From assembly GCF_001625195.1 (NCBI RefSeq), contig NC_054390.1, positions 2,442,027 to 2,506,026 of the forward strand: a DNA stretch of 64,000 nucleotides, read 5' to 3'. Positions 35,961 to 46,544 of this stretch are shown piece by piece. Numbering within the stretch: position 1 is the first letter of the stretch; every line of letters begins with the position of its first letter. This DNA is from Drechmeria coniospora. Taxonomy: Eukaryota; Ascomycota; Sordariomycetes; Hypocreales; Ophiocordycipitaceae. The position numbers and the translations under genes are program-made. The notes under the pieces are model-generated. The model ran no database searches. It was given only the letters and a program-made list of their open reading frames with translations, and had not been told where the DNA came from.

Positions 35961-36940
35961 CTATCGCTTGACCCAGGCAGGCATCTTGCGGGCCTTGACG
36001 TGCCCGTGCTTCTTCCTCTCGACCGTTCTCGGATCGCGAGTGATGCACCCGGCTTTTTGCGAATCAGCACATGACGTTGGCAACAACTTCCGGAGAAAAA
36101 CGTACCCTTCCGCAGAGCCGTCTTCAGCGCTGGCTCGTGCGCGATCAGCGCCTTGGCCACGGCGAGGGTGAGTGCCTCCGCCTGACCGGTCGTTCCGCCT
36201 CCCTCTACCAGCGCCCACACGTTGTACTTGTCCAGCCTCTCCGTTGCCGTCAGGGCCCATAGCGCGCTCTCGCGATCGTGCACCCGCCCAAAGACTTCGT
36301 GGAGGGCCTTGCCGTTTATGAGCACCTCGCCGGTGCCTTCGACGACAAAGGCGCGCGCCGTCGACTCCTTCCTCTTGCCGACACCGACGGCGCGACCAAA
36401 TTTATCAATGGTGATTGGTCTCGGCATGTTCAGAAACGGGTTGATGTCCCGAGAAAACTCTTGCAGCGCCATCTTCACCTCGCCTGGCCGAAGGGTCGGC
36501 TCGATGAGGTTGAGCCGTTTGGCTGCCTGCATCACCTTTGCGTAATGGGACGCCTTGATGCGCTCCCCCATCTGCGACCGCATCTCATCGAGCTTGGTCC
36601 AAGGGACAACCGGTGCCTCGCCTGGGGGGACTGTGGGAAGGTGGTGGTATCTCGTCAACAGGTTGGAGATGCGAATGTAGAGGTCGTTGAATTGGGGTTC
36701 TCGGGAAAAGTAAGATGGCGTCGCCGGTACCGTTCGGGCGTGTGTGATGCCTTGATAGGGAATCTGGCCAGCTTCCACCAGAGTCGTTGGCGTAGGATCC
36801 GCTGTGCCCGTTGACGACTGTGATATCGTCCGGAGGAAGACCCGAGGACTGGTCGGCTTCCGAGGCATTTGGGCCAATTGGACATTCGCGAGCTGCCTCT
36901 GGCACCGCAAATGCGGAAGACGACTCGCTAGTGCAGCCAT
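35961..36940 (-). CDS. Mitochondrial small-subunit ribosomal protein uS9m
   Basis: Two exons, 36940-36106 and 36052-35961, encode 308 aa. The 53-nt intron has a GTACGT donor and a GTGCTGATTCGCAAAAAG branch/acceptor. The N-terminus is rich in Arg, Ser and Thr with few acids (MAALASRLPHLRCQRQLANV), as expected of a mitochondrial presequence. The S9 domain starts near residue 185: GVGKRKESTARAFVVEGTGEVLINGKALHEVFG, then GQAEALTLAVAKALIAHEP, and the basic C-terminus KKHGHVKARKMPAWVKR. Its tail reaches the P-site tRNA in ribosomes. It shares a 312-bp intergenic region with eEF1B-gamma. Confidence 0.95.
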
Positions 36941-37252
36941 GTTGATGTCTGTGTGCCTTGAGCAATGGGCAGGGTCCGGATCGACGACTCGTCCCTCCGT
37001 TCGTGAAGGTATCGTGGAAATCTCTTGACGCCAATCATACCAACGACAGCTTGTCTCGCCTCGGATTCTTTTCCATCACGTGAAGATAAGATATCGCTCC
37101 CAACAGCTAGAGTGGGTCATCGTTGCGGGGCTTGCATGCTCGTTACCACGACCACCTCTGCACGAAAATTTCCCTTCCCCTCCAACTTTATTTCTTCCAC
37201 CTTTCAACCCTCCGAAACATCATCCCCCTTGACCAACCACGCAACCATCAAG
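36941..37252. promoter_or_regulatory. Compact bidirectional promoter of uS9m and eEF1B-gamma
   Basis: 312 nt separate two ATGs reading outward. The right third (37160-37250) is a C/T-rich tract (CTTTCAACCCTCCGAAAC and similar) typical of the leaders of highly expressed fungal translation genes. I see no clear TATA box. Confidence 0.6.
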
Positions 37253-38813
37253 ATGACCTTTGGTACTCTCTTCACCTGCGGGGTAAGCTTGCATTCTCAC
37301 CGTCGTCGCTCGATAGGTCCGCCTACGTTGTTTTATCGCCGCCGAGAGCTAACTCGTTTGCGCAGGACAACCCTCGCTCCATCGCCATCAAGGTGGTCGC
37401 TAAGGCCAACGGCCTTGACCTCAAGGTCGTTGAGGCGGACTGCACCAAGCCCAGCGCCGAGCACCTCAAGGCCCACGGCCTCGGAAAGATCCCTGCTTTC
37501 CTCGGCGAGGATGGCTTCGCCGTGTCGGAATGTGTTGCCGTCGCCATTTACAGTAGGTACTATGCCTCGAGTGCTGTCCCGTCTTCCCCGCCTTGGGGAT
37601 GCTACATCGTGATGATATTGCCTTTCAATTTCAGTTATCCCTGTCTGAAATCAACGTGTTGAAATAGTCTAACATCTGATTGCTGTGCCCTTTCATCTGC
37701 TCTGCTTGCCCTGATTTGCGTTGAACGAAGCTGACGATTGGAAAAGTCACCTCCCAGAATGAGAAGACCACCCTTCTCGGCAAGACCAAGCAGGAGTAAG
37801 TTGTGATGAAGATGCGACCTCCATGGGTCGGAAGGCTAACGACTTCCAGCTACGCCTCCATTCTGAAGTGGATGTCTTTCTTCAACTCGGAGATTGTTCC
37901 CGCCATGGGCGATTGGTTCCAGCCTCTTATTGGCAAGATGCCGTACAACAAGAAGAACGTGGACGATGCCTCCAAGGCTGTCCTGAAGGCTGTCGGAGTC
38001 ATTGAGAAGCATCTCGTCCGCCACACCTACCTGGTCGGCGAGCGCATCACCCTCGCCGATCTCTTCTGCGCCGCCCTCCTGAACCGCGGCTTCCAGTACT
38101 TCTTCGACAAGCAGTGGCGTCAGGAGAACCCCAGCGTCACCCGCTGGTACGAGACGATTGTCAACCAGCCCATCTACACGGCCGTTGCCAAGAAGCTTGA
38201 CTTCCTCGAGAAGCCTGCCCTGACCAACACGCCCCCCAAGCAGGCCAAGGCCGAGCAGCCCAAGGCGGCTGCCAAGCCTGCCGCCGCCAAGCCCGCCGCC
38301 ACGGAGGAGGAGGAGGCCCCCAAGGCCAAGCATCCTTGCGAGGCCCTCCCCAAGGCCACTTTCCCTCTGGATGAGTGGAAGCGTCACTTCTCCAACAACG
38401 AAACCCCCGATGCCCTCAAGTGGTTCTGGGAGAAGGTTCCTCTCGAGGAAGAGTACTCCATCTGGCGTTGTGACTACAAGTACAACGACGAGCTCACGCT
38501 GACCTTTATGTCCAACAACCTCATCGGTGGTTTCAACACCCGTCTCGAGGGCTCCCGCAAGTACATCTTCGGCAGCGCTTCCGTCTATGGCGAGAACAAC
38601 AACTCGGTCATCCAGGGCGCTTTCGTCATCCGGGGCCAGGACCACGAGGGCGTCTTCGACGTTGCCCCCGACTGGGAGAGCTACAAGTTCACCAAGCTGA
38701 GCCCCAAGAACGCCGAAGACCGGGCCTTCCTCGAGAACATGTGGTCTTGGGAGAAGCCTGTTACCGTCGACGGCAAGGAGTACGCCCACGCCTGCGGAAA
38801 GGTCTTCAAGTAA
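37253..38813 (+). CDS. Translation elongation factor eEF1B gamma subunit
   Basis: Four exons, 37253-37282, 37366-37552, 37747-37795 and 37850-38813, encode 409 aa. All joins keep the frame. Domain order: GST-like N-terminal domain (MTFGTLFTCGDNPRSIAIKVVAKAN), GST-like C-terminal domain (FNSEIVPAMGDWFQPL, then LADLFCAALLNRGFQYFFDKQWRQ), an Ala/Lys/Pro linker (KAEQPKAAAKPAAAKPAATEEEE), and the conserved EF1G domain from about 245 (FPLDEWKRHFSNNETP, DYKYNDELTLTFMSNNLIGGF, ending YAHACGKVFK). It anchors the eEF1B guanine-exchange complex that recharges eEF1A with GTP. The first exon encodes only ten residues. Codon use is strongly biased to C-ending codons, which fits high expression. Confidence 0.96.
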
Positions 38814-39436
38814 ATGTCCACTAGGTCGGCGACGAAGGAAGGACGACGATGATGGAATGTATGCCTGAGACGACTAGTAAATAAAAAATAAATGATTATG
38901 ATTTCATGTGCCTTGGCGTACGTGAGATGTGCGCATGCACTCGCAGCTGCGCCATGTTTATTTGTCTGTTCCATCCGCCGAGAGAATCATGCTACAATTT
39001 CTCCTCATTTCACATATCCACATTTCATACACATGGCATCATGATTTCCGTAACATCTCTGGCATCGATAGCCTCGAAGGGTTGGGTTCTGTATCTAGGA
39101 AATGAGAGAATAATGCTATATTGTAGTCATTTCATTGGAAACATTTCCGGTATCGATACCCTGGAATGGTTGCGATATGTATCTAGGAAATGAGAAGATC
39201 ATGCTACATTGTCGTCATTGCATTCATTCACATGGCATCGTGATTTGAAACACTTCCGGCATTGATATCCTGTAAAGAATGCGTTCTGTATGTAAGAAAT
39301 GAAAATGTTTGGGTATCTGAATGGTGAGAGTGGGTAAAGGCAATCGGTGATTGGTATACAGAAGAACGACCTTCGGTCACCAAGGCCAACGGGCCACGCG
39401 GCATCTCGACGGCGCGAGTTGGAGCTGCCATCGTTT
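38814..39436. other. Convergent 3' flanks holding a degenerate tandem repeat
   Basis: This is the eEF1B-gamma 3' UTR (AATAAAAAATAAATGATT near 38880-38896 could serve in 3'-end formation) and the 3' flank of the NIF-domain gene. Most of it is the tandem repeat listed separately. Confidence 0.6.
38982..39299 (+). repeat. Three degenerate tandem copies of about 86-124 bp
   Basis: Copies begin at 38982 (GAGAATCATGCTACAATTT), 39106 (GAGAATAATGCTATATTGTAG) and 39192 (GAGAAGATCATGCTACATTG). Each contains a GGCATCGATAnCCT-like core and ends with TATCTAGGAAAT or TATGTAAGAAAT. The second copy lacks about 30 nt around CACATGGCATC. The AT-rich composition differs from the flanking genes. Confidence 0.8.
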
Positions 39437-40565
39437 CTATCCGATCGACTCAGCGGGACTGGTAGGCAATTGGTGGGTTGCATCCAGGACGAAGGGTGTC
39501 TGACGCATGTACCGACTGATATCTTCCTGAAAACAGAGCAGGTTTAGGTAATCGTGGACCTGAGGCAGGACGGCAACACCTTCGTTCTCGACGCCCGAGA
39601 ACTCGGGAATGGGGAGGATGTTGTGCGGCTCGCTGCGACCCTTCTCGGGAGAGTCGTCGACGAGAACGGTATTGGACTGATCCCAACGAGCACCACGATC
39701 GGCGGCAGGATGGGACGCCTGGACCTCGGCACTGTCCCAGACGGTGGTGAGGCGCTTGTAGCACTGAACGCGGGCATTGTAGTCTTCCGAGGAGAGGCCG
39801 AAGCGGTCGCGACCCCAGACGACGACACAGCGCTTGCGCTGCTCGGGCGTGAGCAGCTGTGACAGCATGTGACGGACGTTGTCGGGTCGAGCGGACGACC
39901 AGACGGCGAGATGAAAGGTATCGAGACAATAGGCTAGAAATCGACGGGCGTGCGGTCGTTCGACGAACTTGGTGGGAAGCCGTCTGGATGGACGGTAGAG
40001 GAGAGTGCCGTTGAGGTCGAGTATGACAAGAATGCGTCGCGGGGCGGGCATGGCAATTGGCGGGGCGAGCGACTGGAGGAGGTAGGCGGGAGTCGGGTTG
40101 GGAATGCCTCCAGATGCAAGGCTGGGGGCCGTACGCTCGTTTCCCGCTGCTTTCTTCGAAGTGGCCGGGAGACTGGTTCGATGTGGCACGTTAGAAGGTG
40201 ACAGCGGTTGATGCAGAGTCGGTGCCAGCGGTTTACCTGACTACAGCATTCGTAGGGAGCTGGCCCGTTCCAGCATCGCCCTGTGTCGGCGTCACAGCTG
40301 CGGTCGCCACCGGAGCCGTTTTCGTCTTGCGTCCTCTTCCCTTTCTAGTAGGTAACGCGGCGGCAGGGCCTGTGGACGAATTGGGCGGCGGTGCTTCGGT
40401 CAGATCGTACGGAATCGCGATTTGTTCGTCCATCTGTTGCTGCAGTCGTTGTTGGAGTTGGCTTTGTGCGAGCTTCTGATCGCGGCTTTCCTTGGCAGCC
40501 GCCACTAGAGTCTTCCAGAGATCCTCCCCCTTCCGCCTGTCGTTTGCGTCCTTGTGTGAATTCAT
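39437..40565 (-). CDS. NIF/FCP1-like HAD-domain protein with altered DxDxT motif
   Basis: Two exons, 40565-40237 and 40172-39437, encode 354 aa. The 64-nt intron has donor GTAAAC, a CTAAC branch and acceptor CAG, and the join keeps the frame (NAVV-SLPATSKKA). Residues 1-150 are low-complexity, with a Gln-rich helix (QSQLQQRLQQQM) and a basic patch RKGRGRKTK. The HAD domain starts at ILVILDLNGTLLYRP. Motif I reads D162-L-N164-G-T, so the usual second Asp is Asn. Motif II-like VWSSARPDNV and the Lys/Asp end ARWDQSNTVLVDDSPEKGRSEPHN are present. FCP1/NIF proteins dephosphorylate phosphoserine, for example on the Pol II CTD. The Asn makes full activity uncertain. Upstream in-frame ATGs exist in the open frame (to 40766), so the start is a choice. 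Confidence 0.85.
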
Positions 40566-41159
40566 GACTGCCGTGTGCTGTTGGTTGGGGGCAGATCCAT
40601 CGTTCTTCTCGTCCGAGGTCCGGCAAGTTCGGTGTTTGGAGAAGCTGTGCTTTTTTCTAAGCCGCCGTGGACCTGGTTGTGTAAAAAAATGGTTAAGGAG
40701 ACTTGACGTCCTCCGCATCGACATGGAGGCTGCCTGGATGGTGATGCACTCGTATGTGAAACACAAAGGCTGGAAAGGATATAATACTTATGAACGAGTA
40801 CGGGACATGCCAAGTACAAGTGCAACGCATGACGTCCGACGAGTCTGCGAGTATTACTCCATACTCCGTAAGTACCTGCCCGTCTCCTTTTTTTTTTCTT
40901 TGCCAAGTGACTGAGATGGTTTGAATCACTGCGACCCACCTGATGGAACGCCCCGGTATATGCACAGAGAATTATTACTTGTACTTATAAGTACTTACAG
41001 TAAGTAAGTATCAATAAAGAATGCAGGTAATAACTAACAATACTTAGCTGCTGTTATCGATAAGCGCTCAATGCTACCAACTCAAAAACCCCGAAAGTCA
41101 GTCAAGATCGCCAGTCGCTTCTCGCTCCAGCATCTGTACTGGGCGCAACCATCTAAAAA
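40566..41159. promoter_or_regulatory. Divergent promoter region of the NIF-domain and RRP36 genes
   Basis: 594 nt between outward-reading genes. 40790-41050 is GTAC-rich (ACTCCATACTCCGTAAGTACC, CTTATAAGTACTTACAGTAAG). The last 100 nt before RRP36 are unique. Confidence 0.55.
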
Positions 41160-42151
41160 ATGCCGCCGAAAAGACGTCTTCCTTCGTTAGGGCTTGATAG
41201 AAGGGTACGGGTGAGACGGGAAGACGAATGGCAACCGGACACAACGCTTACGGATGACGAATCTGGGTCCGACGTTTCTGAAGCGGCATTCGACCGTGAT
41301 GACGGTATGAGGCAGCGCGAAACGTCACCGTCAGAGACCAGTTCAGGCACTGCTTCAGAGGTATGTTTCTGACAGCTGTGCTCGTTTGCCGTCATGAGTA
41401 GCTTACGATTGTTCAGGGGGAAGAAGGTTCGGACGAAGAGACGGCCCCAGTTAACATATCCGCCGTCTCCTTCGGCGCCCTCGCCCGAGCACAAGCTTCT
41501 CTACCACCACCCGAGCGCAGAGCGAAAAAAGCTGGTGCTGAAATGACAGAGGACGATTCCAACGCAAAAATCTCCATCCGGGAACCCAGGAAGAAGGAGG
41601 AAAAGGTCAAGCCTCCCAAACGCAGCTCCAAACACGCACCTCAGGAGCAGTCGTCCAAGAAGCCCGTATCTCGCCGGCGCGAAATACTGGCGGATCCTCG
41701 TCGCAAGTTCCGCGATCCGCGTTTCGACCCCCCCACCGGCCACTTCGACGAGAGCAAGTCCAAGAAGGCGTACGCTTTCCTCGACGACTACCGTGACAGC
41801 GAAATCGCCGACCTACGGGCCCAAGTGAAAAAGACCAAGGACGGAGACGCGAAGGAGGTCCTCAAGCGCCAGCTGCTGTCCATGGAGTCGAAGAAGAAGA
41901 CACGTCTGCGCAAGGAGGAGGCCGAGAGGGTGCTGGCCGAGCACCGGCAGCAGGAGAAGGATCTCGTAGCCCAGGGAAAGAAGCCGTTTTATCTCAAGAA
42001 GAGCGAGCAGAAGAAGCAAATGCTAACAAATCGATACGAGAGCATGAGCAAAGGACAGGTCGAAAGGGCCATTGAGAGGAAGCGGAAGAAGATGGCAGGC
42101 AAGGAGAAGAAGGAGTTGGGGGCGCTGGAGCGAGTGAGAAGCCGTCGATGA
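41160..42151 (+). CDS. RRP36: rRNA biogenesis protein Rrp36
   Basis: Two exons, 41160-41360 and 41417-42151, encode 311 aa; the 56-nt intron has donor GTATGT and acceptor TTCAG. The N-terminal 110 residues are acidic and Ser-rich. The Rrp36 domain follows: RAQASLPPPERRAKK, then RREILADPRRKFRDPRFDPPTG, DDYRDSEIADLRAQVKKTKD, and a long basic helix ending KMAGKEKKELGALERVRSRR. The protein belongs to the 90S pre-ribosome and is needed for early cleavages of the 35S pre-rRNA at A0-A2, in the nucleolus. It converges on COQ8 with 264 nt between stops. Confidence 0.95.
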
Positions 42152-42415
42152 GATGGATGGTCGGTCGCCAACGCGTGGCAACAATGATGCATGAAAATGG
42201 GGGGCATGGTGCCTGCCCGATATCTATACCGTTGAGCCTGATACCCATTCTAAGCTCTTGATTCTACAGCCGACGCCGTCTGTCATACAAAATATACATG
42301 TCCGTCATGGTACAAGGCAGGAATCGTACTACATACATGGGCCCGCCATTCTTTTTCATGTTCGTGCAGTGAATGACGGCTCGGTGACATGCGGACGGAC
42401 GATGGATGCATTGGC

Positions 42416-44479
42416 TCATTCGGCCTTGCCGACGTATCCCGACCGGGCGACGGCATCGACGAAAAGCTGCCTGCAGGGCACCTTGCTTCCCAGTCTTGCA
42501 CAAAGTAGAAAGGCGCCGCTTAGCTTGCGATGCAGGCTGTACGTCTCCTCGGGCGGCGGCGCGAGACGCTCGTGGAGCATCAGAGGAATCAGCGCCTTCA
42601 CGCGCTCCGTAATCGTCTGATCCTTGAAGTCGTACACCTCCGGGGCCGATGCGAGGAAGGGCTCCGCGATGGTCAGCACCGAGTCGACGTGGGCGTCAAA
42701 CATTGCCTTGCTCTCATGGCCCGTCAGGTAGCCTAGGCTCTCGGACAAGTGGCCAACGGCGACCCTGTCGGCACGCGAGGCGGCCTCGAGGAGTTGGACG
42801 TACTGCCGGACGAAAGTCTCGGGGTAGTCGCGCGAGGCGCCAAAGTCGAGCAGCTCGAGCTTGTTGTCGTCGGCGTTGTAGAGAAAGTTGGTCCAGTTCG
42901 GGTCCGTCTGCATAAACTTGAATTCGGTAATTTCACGGAGGCAGAGGCGCATTAGCTGCGTGCCGATCCAGTCACGTTGATGCTGGGTGAAGGACTTGAC
43001 GCGCGTGACGCCTACGCCGTCGAGAAAGTCCATCGTGAGCACCTGCTTCCCGCAGGCCTCGAGGTGGACGTCGGGCGCGAGGAAGACGTCCTCTTCTCCT
43101 CGGAGGAGTTCCTTGTACCGAATAGCGCATTCGGCCTCTCGCTCGTAGTCACACTCCCAACCGAGCTCGAGCCGAGCGTTGTCGATGGTCTTGTTGAGAT
43201 ACAAGCCCTTTGGCAGCAAGCTCGTCGCGTTGAGCAGGATGCCGAGGTTGTCCAGATCGGAATTGATGGAATCGGCGACGCCCGGGAACTGGACCTTGAC
43301 GGCCACCCTCTTGCCATTGGACTTGAGCACTGCTTTGTGTACTTGGCCGATCGATGCCGCTGCTATCGGCTTCTCCTCGAACTCGCTGAACAAGTCTCGC
43401 CAGTTTTCGCCAAGGTTGCCGACCAGGACCTTGTCCCTTTGCCACGCGGGCATGTAGTCGGCCCTATCCTGAACCCGCTGCAGAACCTCCTGGATGGGCG
43501 CCGGCAGCATCTTGGTATCCTGGAAGCTCATCATCTGGCCTAGCTTCAGGGCGGCGCCCCTCATGCGGGACAGCTTAGCCACAAGCCTCTCCATGTTCCT
43601 TTCGCTGAGCAGAACGGAGCCCTTGCCGCCGCCTCCAAAGGCTCGAGTGATGCCCTCCGTCATGGCGCCGCCGAGAATACCAGCAGCTAGACCACCGTAG
43701 TTCCACATCCGACTCATGCGAGATGCTGGAACTTTGGATTCTCGCAACCGATATGCGCGGGTGCTCGTGGCCTGACCGCCGTGTTCGGCGACGGTATCAT
43801 TCGAGTCCACGTCGACCTTCTTCGAACACACCTGTGCAGCTGAAACGTGCTGGGGCTGTCGCTCCATCGCTTGCGCCAGGCCACTCGTTGCTGGCCGCGG
43901 AGGTGATGCCTTGTCTCGCCCCTCAGAATGGTTGGCTGTGGAGCCATGAGTTGCATTGATATCTACAGGCCGCTTGACGGGCCAGTGTCGTAAAGGGTGC
44001 TCTTTGGCGGAGCTCACCACGCGTGGCTGCTGTGGCCCAACGATGGTCGTGGCCTTTTGCTTTCTCACCGATTCCAGTATTTTCGAGCCCCGTGCCGTAT
44101 GAAAGATATTGACATCGATTCCAGGGGGGAGATCCAACTCTGCGGCCAGATCTCCCTCCGCCTTCATGGCTTGCTCTTGAGCCGTCGAAAAGGAGGCTGG
44201 CACAGTGTGCGGTGTCTCCCCTTCAGACGGCTCACATCGGCTCGCGCTCGTCCCCGGTTTCGCGGCTGCATGATCGTGAATACCGTTGCCTCGAGCCGTC
44301 GCAAGGTTTTCCTCGGTGACTTTGTCTTTCCCATTCTTCGCAGCGCTGGTCGCGGAAATGCTCGACGTTTTGCTGTATACGTCGAGTTGTCGGCTTCGCA
44401 AGGCGATGTGCTTCGAGGCGACCGATCGGGAGGCGTTGAGCAGTGCCGCCACATCAATCGCCAAGTCCACAAACCTCAT
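42416..44479 (-). CDS. COQ8: Mitochondrial atypical kinase/ATPase COQ8 (ABC1/ADCK3 family)
   Basis: One exon encodes 687 aa. UbiB/ADCK family hallmarks are present: KxGQ motif at K312-Q315 (ALKLGQMMSFQD), the Ala-rich loop AAAS at 373-376 that replaces the P-loop, Lys395 (RVAVKVQFPG), the ExD motif within ELGWECDYEREAECA (about 442-444), catalytic-loop Asp526 with Asn531 in QTDPNWTNF, and DFG at 545-547 (LLDFGASRDYP). The 240-residue N-terminal extension is disordered; its start (VAALLNASRSVASKHIALRSRQL) is Arg/Ser/Ala-rich, consistent with import. A Gly-rich segment GLAAGILGGAMTEG near 263-276 matches the family membrane patch. Coq8 stabilises the CoQ synthesis complex at the inner membrane. 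Confidence 0.95.
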   Translation of the reverse strand: MRFVDLAIDVAALLNASRSVASKHIALRSRQLDVYSKTSSISATSAAKNGKDKVTEENLATARGNGIHDHAAAKPGTSASRCEPSEGETPHTVPASFSTAQEQAMKAEGDLAAELDLPPGIDVNIFHTARGSKILESVRKQKATTIVGPQQPRVVSSAKEHPLRHWPVKRPVDINATHGSTANHSEGRDKASPPRPATSGLAQAMERQPQHVSAAQVCSKKVDVDSNDTVAEHGGQATSTRAYRLRESKVPASRMSRMWNYGGLAAGILGGAMTEGITRAFGGGGKGSVLLSERNMERLVAKLSRMRGAALKLGQMMSFQDTKMLPAPIQEVLQRVQDRADYMPAWQRDKVLVGNLGENWRDLFSEFEEKPIAAASIGQVHKAVLKSNGKRVAVKVQFPGVADSINSDLDNLGILLNATSLLPKGLYLNKTIDNARLELGWECDYEREAECAIRYKELLRGEEDVFLAPDVHLEACGKQVLTMDFLDGVGVTRVKSFTQHQRDWIGTQLMRLCLREITEFKFMQTDPNWTNFLYNADDNKLELLDFGASRDYPETFVRQYVQLLEAASRADRVAVGHLSESLGYLTGHESKAMFDAHVDSVLTIAEPFLASAPEVYDFKDQTITERVKALIPLMLHERLAPPPEETYSLHRKLSGAFLLCARLGSKVPCRQLFVDAVARSGYVGKAE

Positions 44480-45131
44480 GATGAGGAAGGGCTCGTGTCA
44501 CCAACAGTGCATTCGCCAGTCGTGTTTCTGCAAGACGTTGGTTTGTGGTTGGAGTGGATTCCAACTACAGGTTCAGCCGTCATATCGAAGTACCTCATTT
44601 GCCGTTCATATGCAGCTAAGCGGGTTCCCCTACAGTACGTCGGTCAACCAACCCTACGACAGAGTCTCGAGAAGTTTTCCAGACAAAACTACGAATAAAG
44701 AGCATTGCTTTATGATTGCCACTATGATTCAGTTGGAAAGTTTCTGGGGATTTTCTAACCTGACCTAGTCCTGGTTGCCGACAGAACCCCCCAAAAATCC
44801 ACCCTATGCTACTCTCATGAACAGTACATTCAGATGTCGTCGTCCTTTCCGGCATGATTGCAATCCAGAATCCTTCTTTGATACCTTCAAGGTATATAAT
44901 GTGTCAAAACTCCGCCGTCGATTACGTCATGTGCGAAAGGCGGCTTGATGCCGACCCGTCATCATCATCGATGCCATCCCAAAATGTACCCTGGCCCCTC
45001 GCCCGTTCTCCGCCGAGCCTGAATCAATGCGCCACGCCAAATTCCAGAGCAATGCCATTACCAAGATGAAATAAAGTAGTGAAATGGCTCATATAATCAA
45101 CGCTAATGTCACGTGTGCTCGTTCGCCATAT
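44480..45131. other. Intergenic region between COQ8 and ESS2
   Basis: 652 nt holding the COQ8 promoter and the ESS2 3' flank (both genes are on the minus strand). I see no repeat, TATA box or ORF worth calling. Confidence 0.55.
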
Positions 45132-46544
45132 TTACTCCTGTTTCGAACTCGGCCGTGTGACGGACCTCAAAAGTGAGCCCTTTGGCTTCATCAATGCTGA
45201 CTGGCGACTCAAGGAGCTGCTGGGGGTCTTGCGTTTTGGTGTTCCCATCTTGCTCAAGAGCCTTTGAGCTGCCGGGGTGAAGTTTCCTCCCGAGACTCGT
45301 GGGCTGCTTGGGAACCTCGGGACCGGCGTTTTTTCCACCTTTCCGGTCAAGCCATTGCGGGATGCCTCCTTGTTGGATTTCGCTATCCGATCGACTAGCC
45401 GCTCATGAAGCGACTCTCGCTTCCTCTGCTCCTGCAGTTTGAAGGGGCTGTACTCGTCACCAGGACCGAGATTGATGGCTGCGGACTGATCGGTGACGGA
45501 TTCGTCGTCCTCGTCAACAAAGGCGTAACCGTTTACTCTCGGCGTCTCGCCTGCGCCCGCTGCACTGGAATCCTGATATTTTTGCCGCGACTTTCCGGCG
45601 ATGGCGTCACGGACCGAGGACATGGTGGGCGAGGGTGGCCGTTGCGGGAGGTGTGGCTGTGGCATTCTGGTGTTCTGCCGCAATATGATCTTGGGTGGCG
45701 CCCGCGATGCCTCTTGGAGAGACTGGGCGACAGGGATGTGGTCATCATCCAACCCTTCAGGTTTGAACATCAATCCGTTTCTTGGATTTGCGTTCCAAGA
45801 ATCGGGCCGAGCGGGACGATCATCGGCATCCTTGATGGCAAGCCGGTCCCGTTTTAAGAAGCCGTCGTCGACGAGATTACCTGTCGCCTCAAGCCTGTCC
45901 GTGACCTCCTTCTGCTTGATCATTTGCTTCGACGGGAGCTTGTTGCGGTTCCACAACCAAGCATTCTTCTCCGCCTTTTTTTGATTTTGGTTGTCTATGA
46001 GTTTGTAGAAACTTTCGTTGTCTTCGCTCGTATAGGTCGACTGGAAGCCGGATAGACTCATGTTGGTGTCGAGCGGCGGGTTCGGCTCGAAGGCTGTCGA
46101 AGCGATCGAGGCAGGTGTATCTCCGATGTAGGTGTTTGGCGTCCGACCACCGTCTTGGAACATGCTGGAAGCCGACGGCGTCGTCGTCGTCGTCGTCCTC
46201 GCGCCCTTCCTTGTCCGCGCTGGCGTCATGGTCTGGTGCAGTCTTTGAGCGGCGCTTGATATCCATCGGGAATCTCGTGACTGAAGCGCATCCAAGTACT
46301 CGTTCTGTATCATCGACTCCTCGATGCCGGGGAAGTAGTCTCTCGCGATAATCCGAGAGAGAGTTTCAGTGTATTCGTCTTCGTCCAGCACTTGCTTAGG
46401 TCGCTTGATTCTCCTCACCTGAGGAGGTGGCGGCATCAAGTCTGTTTCGGCCCTCTTCCGTACCAGTGCCTTTGGGTGGCCCGATGGCGAATCAAGGACC
46501 ATGAGCGCAGCATTTTCTTCGGGCCAGCGGAGATGGTGGCTCAT
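45132..46544 (-). CDS. Nuclear protein ESS2/DGCR14 (Bis1) family
   Basis: One exon encodes 470 aa from the ATG at 46544. The frame opens further upstream but starts there with TTG. Family signatures: PPPPQVRRIKRPKQVLDEDEYTETLSRIIARDYFPGIEE near the N-terminus, then EYLDALQSRDSRWISSAAQRLHQTMTP, and the SEDNESFYKLIDNQNQKKAEKNAWLW block, followed by WNANPRNGLMFKPEG. The C-terminus is basic and Ser-rich and includes NFTPAAQRLLSKMGTPKRK. ESS2 proteins are spliceosome-associated; S. pombe Bis1 is a stress-linked nuclear relative. A second in-frame ATG 14 codons later is possible as start. Confidence 0.93.
   Translation of the reverse strand: MSHHLRWPEENAALMVLDSPSGHPKALVRKRAETDLMPPPPQVRRIKRPKQVLDEDEYTETLSRIIARDYFPGIEESMIQNEYLDALQSRDSRWISSAAQRLHQTMTPARTRKGARTTTTTTPSASSMFQDGGRTPNTYIGDTPASIASTAFEPNPPLDTNMSLSGFQSTYTSEDNESFYKLIDNQNQKKAEKNAWLWNRNKLPSKQMIKQKEVTDRLEATGNLVDDGFLKRDRLAIKDADDRPARPDSWNANPRNGLMFKPEGLDDDHIPVAQSLQEASRAPPKIILRQNTRMPQPHLPQRPPSPTMSSVRDAIAGKSRQKYQDSSAAGAGETPRVNGYAFVDEDDESVTDQSAAINLGPGDEYSPFKLQEQRKRESLHERLVDRIAKSNKEASRNGLTGKVEKTPVPRFPSSPRVSGGNFTPAAQRLLSKMGTPKRKTPSSSLSRQSALMKPKGSLLRSVTRPSSKQE

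Noticed and set aside
37836..38789. 317-codon minus-strand frame opposite eEF1B-gamma
   Set aside because: Antisense shadow produced by strong C-ending codon bias.
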